Below, piece after piece: positions 23,370-32,001 of a stretch of 64,000 nt of DNA; position 1 is the stretch's first letter, and every line of letters begins with the position of its first letter. The notes under the pieces were generated by a model, which worked only from the letters and a program-made list of their open reading frames with translations, was not told where the DNA came from and made no database searches. The stretch covers positions 27,978,079-28,042,078 of the forward strand of contig JASDDO010000026.1 in assembly GCA_030015575.1 (NCBI GenBank), given 5' to 3'. Source of the DNA: Agapanthus africanus. Its lineage: Eukaryota > Streptophyta > Magnoliopsida > Asparagales > Amaryllidaceae. The position numbers and the translations under genes are program-made.

Positions 23370-23540
23370 AGCCGAAATGATGGGGCAACTCGCAATAAAA
23401 ATCAGCGAGTAAAAATAAAAATGAAAATAAAGCCGAAATGATGGGGCAACCGCGAATAAATAGCCGAAATGATAGGGCGATCGCGACCTTCGCGATAAGA
23501 AAAGCTGAAATGATAGAGCAATCGCGGTAAAATAAAAAAA
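23370..23540 (+). repeat. GCCGAAATGATGGGGC modules with hairpins
   Basis: Four degenerate units starting GC(C/T)GAAATGATGGGGC or a close variant. After this constant part come different self-complementary pieces: CTCGC...GCGAG in the first and ATCGCG-ACCTT-CGCGAT in the third. A-rich spacers separate them. Confidence 0.7.
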
Positions 23541-23867
23541 AAAAACAAAACAAAAAAAAAAAACAAGGGCGGAAGATGAGTTGCTCCTGGCATTATTCCA
23601 GTGCAGCAATGCAGACGCCAACAAAAATTCAAATTTCCAAAATTCTCCCGGCCCTACGGTTAGTCCCCAACTTGACTACCGTATACAATCCACGGGCTCA
23701 AATAATTCTCATCATACCCATATCCCACTGCAATCACCAGTCCAGCGGTTGGTCTCCGCCCTCGGAATTATGCTCCATTGGGAAGACCCACTTATGTGTC
23801 CTTGCGCATGTGCTTCAGTGTTAACAACGCTTATGCCGGCCCCTACCCCAAAATTCCGAGCTCGCCA

Positions 23868-24527
23868 TCGATCGACCTCCAAGTCGTTAAACTGGAAACA
23901 GCCGACCTCTAAGTCTTTAAACTGGAAACACATGACCTCCACGTCGTTAAACTGGAAACATATGACCTCTACGTCTTTAAACTGGAAACAGATGACCTCC
24001 AAGTCGTTAAACTGGAAACAGATGACCTCCAAGTCGTTAAACTGGAAACAGAAGACCTCTAAGTCTTTAAACTGGAAACAGCCGACCTCTAAGTCTTTAA
24101 ACTGGAAACAGAAGACCTCTAAGTCTTTAAACTGGAAACAGATGACCTCTACGTCTTTAAACTGGAAACAGATGACCTCTACGTCGTTAAACTGGAAACA
24201 GATGACCTCCAAGTCGTTAAACTGGAAACAGAAGACCTCTAAGTCTTTAAACTGGAAACAGATGACCTCTACGTCTTTAAACTGGAAACAGATGACCTCT
24301 ACGTCGTTAAACTGGAAACAGATGACCTCCAAGTCGTTAAACTGGAAACAGATGACCTCTACGTCTTTAAACTGGAAACAGATGACCTCTACGTCGTTAA
24401 ACTGGAGACAGATGACCTCTACGTCTTTAAACTGGAAACAGTAGACCTCTAAGTCTTTAAACTGGAAACAGACGACCTCTAAGTCGTTAAACTGGAAACA
24501 GTCGACCTCTAAGTCATTAAACTAGGA
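23868..24527 (+). repeat. 30 bp tandem array B
   Basis: Second block of the same 30 bp repeat, about 22 units, separated from array A by the modules at 23.3-23.87 kb. CCAAG and CTACG/CTAAG variants alternate irregularly. Confidence 0.93.
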
Positions 24528-24540
24528 ACGAGGGAAATCC

Positions 24541-24757
24541 ACTCATGTGTCCTCACGATACATGAGGAGAACAAACCTTTGTGGAATCCTTACGACTCAC
24601 AAAGGAAAGGCACGCTTAGGAGTCCTCATGACTCCTAAGGAGAACATACACCTGCGGGATCCTTACGACTCGCAGGGAGAAAATACCTTTATGGGACCCT
24701 CACGGCCCATAAAATTGAAAAGTCTTAGGTGATAGGGATCCAAACCTGTCTCCTAAG
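24541..24757 (+). repeat. Hairpin cassette block 1 (six hairpins)
   Basis: Six consecutive inverted repeats with different stems: CTCATGT/ACATGAG (24542-24566), CCTTTGTG/CACAAAGG (24576-24605), CTTAGGAGTC/GACTCCTAAG (24615-24639), CCTGCGGG/CTCGCAGG (24651-24676), TTTATGGG/CCCATAAA (24688-24713) and a long CTTAGG...CCTAAG stem (24723-24757). Most loops share a TCCTNACGA-like core, and most hairpins are followed by GGAGAA. Confidence 0.9.
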
Positions 24758-25024
24758 CCATCGCTCCCCAATCCCCAAGTGGCGAATGATGAGTCGCTCC
24801 TGGTACCATTTTCCAGTGCAGCGATGCAGACGCCAACCAAATTCCAAATCCAAATCCCCAAGCGGCGAATGATGAGTCGCTGCTGGTACTACATTCCAGT
24901 GCAGCGATGCAGACGCCAACCAAATTCCAAATCTCATACCAACGGCGAATGATGAGTCGCACCTGGTACCACATTCCAGTGCAGCGATGCAGACGCCAAC
25001 AAAGTCCCGAAATGTTTTTGGCCC

Positions 25025-25057
25025 TACGGTCTGGATCATACATCCTGCAAAACCGTA
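25025..25057 (+). repeat. TACGGT/ACCGTA hairpin module, copy 2
   Basis: Outer arms TACGGT and ACCGTA with inner arms GGAT/ATCC. Copy 1 at 23655-23683 has the same outer arms but inner arms AGTC/GACT. Both copies are preceded by CGGCCC or GGCCC and followed by TACAATCCACGGGC. Confidence 0.75.
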
Positions 25058-25145
25058 TACAATCCACGGGCGTAAAACGATCCCAATCTCTCCCAAGTCC
25101 TACCGGCGAGACCACATTCAAAGTCCCACCGGCAGGGAAGATTCA

Positions 25146-25180
25146 AAGAAGGAAAAAAAAAAAGGGGGGGGGGAAATAAA
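25146..25180 (+). repeat. Purine-only homopolymer tract
   Basis: A run of about twelve A then ten G, followed by more A/G. It might act as an extra polypurine primer, but no sequence evidence supports that over slippage. Confidence 0.6.
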
Positions 25181-25212
25181 AGAAAGAACGGTATGTCCAC
25201 AAGCAAAATGGG

Positions 25213-25298
25213 CACGGATGAAAACCCGAAAGGGCTCCGTGAGTGAAAACAGCAGGACTGCCGGCGAGTTTGTGAAAACCCGAAAGGGCGCAAACTCG
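25213..25298 (+). repeat. Pair of GAAA-loop hairpins with different outer stems
   Basis: Both contain TGAAAACCCGAAAGGGC, in which CCC and GGG enclose GAAA. The outer arms are CACGGA/TCCGTG in the first (25213-25241) and CGAGTTTG/CAAACTCG in the second (25265-25298). Confidence 0.85.
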
Positions 25299-25326
25299 TA
25301 AAAAAAAAAGGGGAAGAAAGGAAATG

Positions 25327-25554
25327 CACTCGCAAAGTCCTCTCGACTTTGTGAGGAGAAAATTCCCGCGTGAGATCTTTACGACTCACAAAGGAGCAAT
25401 ACACTTAGGAGTCCCCACGACTCCTAAGGAGAAAATATACCTACGAGATCCTTTCGACTCGTAGGGAGAAAATGCTTTTATGGGACCCTCACGGCCCATA
25501 AAATTGAAAAGCCTTAGGTGATAGGGATCTAAACCTGTCTCCTAAGCCACCAAT
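25327..25554 (+). repeat. Hairpin cassette block 2 (six hairpins)
   Basis: Same order and loops as block 1. Stems: CTCGCAAAGTC/GACTTTGTGAG, a degraded second hairpin, CTTAGGAGTC/GACTCCTAAG with a different loop, CCTACGAG/CTCGTAGG, TTTATGGG/CCCATAAA, and the long CTTAGG...CCTAAG hairpin. Compared with block 1, the fourth stem has a G:C to A:T change on both arms. Confidence 0.9.
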
Positions 25555-26264
25555 TCCCAAATCCTCCCGGGGCACATGATGAGTTGCTCCTGGCATTATT
25601 CCAGTGCAGCAATGCAGATGCCAAAACAAAACCGAAATCCTCAAATCCACTCAGCGCAAATGATGATTCGCTCCTGGTACCATATTCCAGTGTAGCGATA
25701 CTGATGCCAAACAAACCCAATCCAAATCCTCTCGGGGCACATGATGAGTTGCTCCTGGCATTATTCCAGTGCAGCAATGCAGATGCCAAATAAACCAAAA
25801 CCAATCCCAAATCCTCTCGGGGCACATGATGAGTTGCTCCTGGCATTATTCCAGTGCAGCAATGCAGATGCCAAACAAACCAAAACCAATCCCAAATCCT
25901 CCCGGGGCACATGATGAGTTGCTCCTGGCATTATTCCAGTGCAGCAATGCAGATGCCAAAACAAAAAACCAAATTCCCAAATCCTCTCGGGGCAAATGAT
26001 GAGTTGCTCCTGGCATTATTCCAGTGCAGCAATGCAGATGCCAAACCAAATACCAATCCCAAAATTCTCTCATGATAAATGATGATTCGCTCCTGGTACC
26101 ATATTCCAGTATAGCGATGCTGATGTCGACTCAAGTCAATCAAATCAAACCAACAACCTCTACGGCGGAATCATGCTCTGTCCCAGAATTTACACCGTGT
26201 CGAAATCATGCTTCGCCTCAGGATATCTATCTTCCCTGCCGGAATTATGCTCCGCCTCGGAATC

Positions 26265-27620
26265 AAGTCAACCAGCGACACTCCGCGTGGGAAAAGTCCA
26301 TCAGCGACACTCCGTGCCGGGGAAAAGTCAACCACCGACACTCCGCGCCGGGGAAAAGTCGATCAGCGACACTCCGTGCCGGGGAAAAGTCAACCCGCGA
26401 TACTCCGCGCCGGGGAAAAGTCGATCAGCGACACTCCGTGCCGGGGAAAAGTCAACCCGACACTCCGCGCCGGGGAAAAGTCCATCAGCGACACTCCGTG
26501 CCGGGGAAAAGTCAACCACCGACACTCCGCGCCGGGGAAAAGTCGATCAGCGACACTCCGTGCCGGGGAAAAGTCAACCACCGACACTCCGCGCCGGGGA
26601 AAAGTCGATCAGCGACACTCCGTGCCGGGGGAAAGTCAACCCGCGACACTCCGCGCCGGGGAAAAGTCCATCAGCGACACTCCGTGCCGGGGAAAAGTCA
26701 ACCACCGACACTCCGCGCCGGGGAAAAGTCGATCAGCGACACTCCGTGCCGGGGAAAAGTCAACCCGCGACACTCCGCGCCGGGGAAAAGTCGATCAGCG
26801 ACACTCCGTACCGGGGAAAAGTCAACCACCGACACTCCGCGCCGGGGAAAAGTCGATCAGCGACACTCCGTGCCGGGGAAAAGTCAACCCGACACTCCGC
26901 GCCGGGGAAAAGTCCATCAGCGACACTCCGTGCCGGGGAAAAGTCAACCACCGACACTCCGCGCCGGGGAAAAGTCGATCAGCGACACTCCGTGCCGGGG
27001 AAAAGTCAACCCGACACTCCGCGCCGGGGAAAAGTCCATCAGCGACACTCCGTGCCGGGGAAAAGTCAACCACCGACACTCCGCGCCGGGGAAAAGTCGA
27101 CCAGCGACACTCCGTGCCGGGGGAAAGTCAACCCGCGACACTCCGCGCCGGGGAAAAGTCGATCAGCGACACTCCGTGCCAGGGAAAAGTCAACCCGTGA
27201 CACTCCGCGCCGGGGAAAAGTCGATCAGCGACACTCCGTGCCGGGGAAAAGTCAACCCGTGACACTCCGCGCCGGGGAAAAGTCGATCAGCGACACTCCG
27301 TGCCGGGGAAAAGTCAACCCGACACTCCGCGCCGGGGAAAAGTCGATCAGCGACACTCCGTGCCGGGGAAAAGTCAACCCACGACACTCCGCGCCGGGGA
27401 AAAGTCGATCAGCGACAATCCGTGCCGGGGACACGTCAACCAGCGACACTCTACATCGGGGAAACGTCCAACACAGACACTCCGCATCAGGGAAACGTCA
27501 ACCAGCCGATACTCCGCCTCGGGGAAACGTCAAGCAGACACTCCGTGCCGGGGGCACATCGACAACAGACACTCTGCCTCGGGGAAACGTCGACCAGCGA
27601 CACTCCGTGCTGGGGACACG
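26265..27620 (+). repeat. 31 bp array with 62 bp higher-order period
   Basis: About 43 units. Two unit types alternate: one with CGCGCCGGGGAAAAGTCGATCAG-like sequence (split here as CGCGCCGGGG and AAAGTCGATCAG) and one with CGTGCCGGGG and AAAGTCAACC. Units can form GAC...GTC and CTCCG...CGGGG pairs. Some junctions lack two bases. The edges (after about 27420) degrade to CATC/CCTC variants. The long open frames across it are a consequence of the repeat. Confidence 0.9.
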
Positions 27621-27627
27621 TCTACCA

Positions 27628-27780
27628 AATCGCTCCGGATCAGAGCGTCGACCGTCTATGTCGCAAAAAGGGCAGTGCAGGCTCCCGCAAACTGGGAACC
27701 CAAATCGCTCCGGGTCAGAGCGTCGACCGTCCACGTCGTAAAAAGGGCAGTGCATCCCAAAAAGTGGGAACCAAAACAAG
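27628..27780 (+). repeat. Two-copy module, about 74 bp
   Basis: Two units beginning AAATCGCTCCGG(A/G)TCAGAGCG, each with arms CGCTC/GAGCG, then GTCGACCGTC, then a TCCC...GGGA hairpin whose 7-base loop differs between units. Confidence 0.75.
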
Positions 27781-27849
27781 TCGCCTCCACGTGAAAGAAG
27801 ATCCATCAATTTCATGCACACGACCCACATGTACGGTGTGCATTTATTG

Positions 27850-27862
27850 ATGGGGGGCAATT
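27850..27862 (+). other. Polypurine tract of the non-coding element
   Basis: ATGGGGGGCAATT directly before the 3' LTR start TGTTGGGG. Confidence 0.75.
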
Positions 27863-29549
27863 TGTTGGGGTAAAAATTTACACCCCCGTTGACCGAGTCA
27901 AAGGCAAGGTCAACCCCAAGCAAGGTGGGCCCAAGCCCAGGTCAAGCGGGCCCATACCCAAGTCGAGCCCGCGGCCAGCCTCCTCCATGCCAACAACAAA
28001 AATCATGTAACAAATAGTTTTTATGTAATTTTTTGTGCATGAATGTAAACAAAGTGGGCACAAAGCCGATATTTTGTAAGCCCATGGCTTATGTGCAAAA
28101 ATGAAATGGCACATGAGCCATGGGATGGCTAAAATGCCATTTTTGAAAAGCCCAAGGGGCTATATGTAAATGTGTAAGCCTATAAAAGGCAACATGATGA
28201 TGAATAAAACATATACTTTTTATTCCCCCAAAAACTAGGGTTCTTTGTGCCTCCTACTCCTTCTCCAAGGTTCCAAAAACCTTCTTCTTTCTTTTGAATT
28301 AAATCAAGAGTTTAACTCTTCCTTTTTCCAAAATAAATAGTTTTTCACCACAAAACCCACAAAGGGGAACCCAGATCTCCCACCAGATCTCGAAAAGAAG
28401 AGATTTTTAAAATCTCGCATCTCTTGATCTTCAAGATCCGGCCAAAAGACAAGAAGAAGAAGGAGACCCATCTCTAAAAATCTAACTTTGGACAGATCCA
28501 AGACTCAAAAGAAAAGCCAAAGATTCCTAGGAGTTTAACTCCTTTCTAGATCTGTTGGAGTTTAACTCCATAAAATTAATTTTCTGTCAGGAGTTTAACT
28601 CCAAAAATCCTTTGGGAGTTCAACTCCCCAACCTAAGGGCTAGACCCCTCCCTTTCTGCGGGTGTTTTCCCGCGGTCACGTGCGCCCACGTGACCCCGGG
28701 CGCTGAGGCGCCCAAACGGTCACGTGTGCCCACGTGACCCCGGGCGCTGAGGCGCCCAAACGGTCACGTGCGCCCACGTGACCCCGGGCGCTGAGGCGCC
28801 CAAACGGTCACGTGCGCCCACGTGACCTCGAGCGCTGATGCGCCCAGCGGTCACGTGCGCCCACGTGACCCCGGGCGCTGAGGCGCCCAGCGGTCACGTG
28901 CGCCCACGTGACCCCCGGGCGCTGAGGCGCCCAAAACGGTCACGTGCGCCCACGTGACCCCGGACGCTGAGGCGCCCAAACGGTCACGTGTGCCCACGTG
29001 ACCCCGGGCGCTGAGGCGCCCAAACGGTCACGTGTGCCCACGTGACCCCGGGCGCTGAGGCGCCCTGCGGTCACGTGTGCGCACGTGACCCCGGGCACTA
29101 CGCGCCCATATGCTGTGCACGCGTCTTTAAGACGCTTTTTCCCCATTTTTTTATACACCCCACACTAAATTTGCCTCCCCGATAGAAAAAATTTCTAACG
29201 GGGCGCTGCCCCGCACCCCGCAAGGGGGCCGCTAGCCCCCTTGACCCCCAGCCCGCTATCCGGGTAGCGGGACCCCCGTAAAAACTCTGCGGGGCCCCCG
29301 ATATTTCCAAAACCCCTTCAAAACACGATACTGCACATTGAGTTCGCATGACCAGTTTAACCCGTTAATCGGAGGTTCCTTCGCTCCAAATGCGAGGGGT
29401 AATTAACGGCAGCTTAGTCCGCGGTTGCCGGAGATTCGGATCCCCACAATCAATAAACCCCAGCCTACTCTAGGCAGGGGGAATCTGTAATGCGCCTGAC
29501 AAGCGCGCGCGTATTCCCATCTCAATGGGGTGACCAAAAACACCCTACA
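27863..29549 (+). repeat. 3' LTR of the non-coding element
   Basis: 1,687 bp; identical to the 5' LTR except about two positions, both in the hairpin array. Confidence 0.95.
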
Positions 29550-29554
29550 GTCAC
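29550..29554. repeat. Target-site duplication GTCAC, right copy
   Basis: Pairs with 20656-20660. Confidence 0.95.
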
Positions 29555-30559
29555 CTCTCTGACGACGTTGAAGGATTACAATGACATGTGTCAGAGGAGT
29601 TCGGAGATGTACCCTCGAACCGGATATAAACTGATTTAGGAGAGCAATTTTTCTCAGTCAATTTAGCTTGAGGACTTACGGCCATGATTGGGCTAAGTCC
29701 AGTTGAAAAATATTCAACGCTTTTATTTATTTTTGGTCTGTACTAGGGCTTGGCCCATTTTTAAATAATGCATTGCATTATTATTTTTTTTATTTTTATT
29801 TAGGCTCTGCCCATAAAGGATGCAGAGCATCAATTTATTTTGGGCTCTGCCTATTTATAAATGATGCAGAGCATCAATTTTACTTGGGCTCTGCCCTTTT
29901 TATTGCTTTGCAATTTATTTTGGCCTGTTAGGTCTTTTTGACTTGGGCCTGGCCCTTTAACAAAAGAAATGCATTGCATTTTCAGGCGCTTTGCGCCAAT
30001 CAAAGAGCGCAAGCGCTTGTGGTCTCGACACGTGTCATGCAAGCGCAGTGCGCTGCGCTAGTGCGATGCGCTTGTGCTGCTGACACATGGCGCACTTTGG
30101 TGAGTTGCGCCAATTCCAGAGAGCAAGGCTCTATTTCAAAAGCGCACAGCGCAGATGGTTCAGATGCTGACACGTGGCGCTCTCTGGTGGCTTGCGCCAA
30201 TCCAGGAGCGCAACAGCGCAGTTTGCAAGTGCAAGGCACTATAATTTGAGAATCTTTTAGATTCTAGAACCAAAGGTTCATAAAAGAAGTGCAAAGCACT
30301 GTTTGTTTTCTTGATCTAATTTAGATCAAAGAAAACAAGTTTCTCTTGTTTTTTTTCTTGATCCCAAAGAATCAATGGTTCATAAGTGCAAAGCACTATT
30401 TTTATTTTGTTTTTTATTAAAGATCATTTGTCTATTAGAAGGAATTCTTCTATCTAAAAGGTCTTTTACCTTTTTCTTCTTCTTGAAATTTCTTCAGAGT
30501 TCTCTCTGTTTGAAATTTTTGATTTCTCCCCAGATGTTCATGCCTTTGAATTGAGATCT

Positions 30560-31167
30560 AGGGTCCTTTTTATAGTGCCCATAAATTAGTTAAATTTGTT
30601 AAAGAGATCTTTCTCTGAGTGATTTGGGGAATTTTCCCCACCGTTGGATCTTTGATCCAAGGGCTTCTGTTTTACAGAAGAAAATCTTCTTGTTTTAACA
30701 AGAACAGAAAGATTTATTTAAAATCTTAATTCTGTTTGGCGTAAATGCCCCAGCGCGTGACACGTGTCGCGCAGCGCACAGCGCAGCGCAACTGCGCTAG
30801 CGCATCTGCGCTGACACGTGTCGCGCAGCGCGAAGCGCAGCGCAACTGAAGCGTTGCTTCCTTTGATTTTATTTTAAACAGAGCTTTGCTCTGATTGGGT
30901 GCGCTGCCTTAGACGCTGCGCTGATGTATCTGCGCCTGACACGTGGCGCGTTGTGTCCGGGATTTGAAGCGTTGCTTAAAAATTTGAATTTTGAATTTCC
31001 AACAGAGCTTTGCTCTGATTGGGGGAAACACGCTCCTAGCGCTAGTGCACCCGTGCTTTGCACGTGGTGCGCTACTTAGGGCGCAGCGCACTTGGCGCTG
31101 CTTCTGAAACGTTGTTTCATTTCAAAATTTGAATTTTGAACAGAGCTTTGCTCTGATTGGGGAAACA
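30560..31167 (-). promoter_or_regulatory. Tat LTR U3 promoter with ACACGTG boxes
   Basis: Upstream (right) of the minus-strand TATA box near 30567 there are repeated G-box/ABRE-like cores in the contexts GACACGTGTCGCGC (30756, 30810), GACACGTGGCGC (about 30938) and GCACGTGGTGCGC (about 31060), mixed with many AGCGC/GCGCT palindromes. Such ACGTG cores bind bZIP and bHLH factors in plants; that they act here is inference. Confidence 0.55.
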
Positions 31168-31819
31168 ACGGGGTTTATAAAGGGGATACGGAACATGTTG
31201 AAAGTGGCACGTGGCGATCACTAAAGACGTAATTACATCCATGCCGTTGTTCCGTGGTATTTTCGACGGAGCCTTGTACTACGGGTTACCAAAGTCCACG
31301 GTGTAAGTTGGACTCCTCTCGTATACACTGGCATATTCTGTACCAAGTTACAAACAACTGCGTTAAAATTATAATCAAACATTACTAGTTATACTCTTTT
31401 TCTGTCTATTCTACTTCTCCCTTTCTTTGGGACTTACCGAGCGATTGTTCGCCAACGACATTCTTTTTCTTCTTTCTTTGGAATGTTGTCAGGAGGACCC
31501 GACTCTGAGGAGCTCGAGACCAGCAAGGAGCATTTGTAGCAGTTCACAGAAGACCCTGAGCATTAGACTTTACTTGTACATGCCTTTCATTTCAGTTATA
31601 CCATTGTTTAGGCATTGCTTTCTATTCATGTATTTACCTTTCCAGTTGTACCTGTAAAAGAATGTTTAATAAATAAAGTTGTTGTTCTTTTATATTCATG
31701 TCTCTTGTATACTTTTTACTTATATTTCTTAGATACACTTAGCGTGTTTACTTCGGAGTAAATACGTAGCGGACCTCGCCGCGTTCCTCTGCCCGTACAC
31801 CGGGAAGCGAGGCGTGACA
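31168..31819 (+). repeat. 3' portion of the 5' LTR of the gag-only element
   Basis: Starts at the Tat junction with ACGGGGTTTATAAAGGGG, which equals 35514 onward in the 3' LTR. Ends GAGGCGTGACA at 31819. The TSD of the Tat insertion would be ACGGG (31168-31172), unverified at the left side. Confidence 0.85.
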
Positions 31820-31845
31820 GGTTTTGTTGGTGGCCCATGCAGGTC
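31820..31845 (+). other. Degenerate primer-binding region
   Basis: GGTTTTGTTGGTGGCCCATG in the position where related elements have a TTGGTATCAGAGC tRNA-Met site. Only the TTGGT part remains recognisable. Confidence 0.45.
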
Positions 31846-32001
31846 AGTTCTATATGGACATGTGAGTCAATTCTGCATGAAGTCCTAAGCAATATAACAC
31901 AAGAATCAGCAACTAAAAACATTCTTTACAGTTCATATTCTTGACTCTTACAATTTCATATACTTTGAATCTATCCTAACCCAAATTTTTCTTTCAAGGT
32001 T

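Larger units (their letters stand above)
23581..26140 (+). repeat. Dispersed and tandem 11-copy covarying hairpin module
   Basis: Copies start at about 23581, 24794, 24877, 24957, 25584, 25668, 25749, 25834, 25919, 26004 and 26087. Each has a 5-base arm, then CTGG, a 7-9 base loop, CCAG, 3 bases and the complementary 5-base arm. The arms are TTGCT/AGCAA in six copies and TCGCT/AGCGA in five (one of these has lost the innermost pair). The last seven copies are spaced about 81-85 bp apart. Confidence 0.9.
20661..29549 (+). mobile_element. Non-autonomous LARD-like LTR retrotransposon made of hairpin arrays
   Basis: 8,889 bp with two 1,687 bp LTRs (20661-22347, 27863-29549), 5 bp TSD, PBS and polypurine tract, but no gag, protease, RT, RNase H or integrase in any frame. 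The 5.5 kb internal region is tandem arrays and inverted-repeat modules. The long open frames across it are translations of repeats whose unit length is a multiple of three or nearly so, and I do not regard them as genes. The LTRs differ at only about two positions by eye, so insertion was very recent. The PBS is shared with the Tat element, which is the likely source of proteins in trans. Confidence 0.93.
1..31167 (-). mobile_element. Tat-lineage Ty3/gypsy retrotransposon, partial, nested insertions
   Basis: A minus-strand LTR retrotransposon whose 5' LTR, PBS, gag and pol up to the second RNase H are inside the window; integrase and 3' LTR lie left of base 1. The 5' LTR (19705-31167) begins TGTTTCCCC and ends GGGGAACA in element sense. 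The element is interrupted by an Athila-like copy (289-12210) and by a non-coding LTR element (20661-29549). The right boundary is well defined: the sequence from 31168 continues the LTR of a different element that is also present uninterrupted near 35514. The Tat assignment rests on the RNase H followed by a second, archaeal-type RNase H, the long gag and the LTR of about 2.6 kb. Confidence 0.85.
19705..31167 (-). repeat. Tat 5' LTR (about 2.57 kb), split by a nested element
   Basis: Left part 19705-20660, right part 29555-31167. Without the 8,889 bp insertion and one TSD copy the LTR is about 2,569 bp. Homology to the solo LTR 55867-58979 runs across both parts, and that copy is uninterrupted at the insertion point (the sequence GACCCGTCACCTCTCTGA near 56283), which is the empty-site form. 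A minus-strand TATA box (CACTATAAAAAG) lies near 30567. Confidence 0.88.

Noticed and set aside
22520-24444. Long open frames giving decapeptide repeats (SLNWKQMTSK, VKLETDDLQV)
   Set aside because: They arise because the tandem unit is 30 bp, are open in more than one frame and on both strands, and lack a convincing ATG context. Treated as repeat DNA, not genes.
22625-27620. CRISPR-like regular repeats
   Set aside because: The units are contiguous with no unique spacers, lie between LTRs of a retrotransposon, and the genome is a plant.
26024-27794. Overlapping open frames of 330-520 codons rich in GKS, RHS and TLR
   Set aside because: All are frames of the 31/62 bp array; three frames are open at once, which marks a repeat effect.
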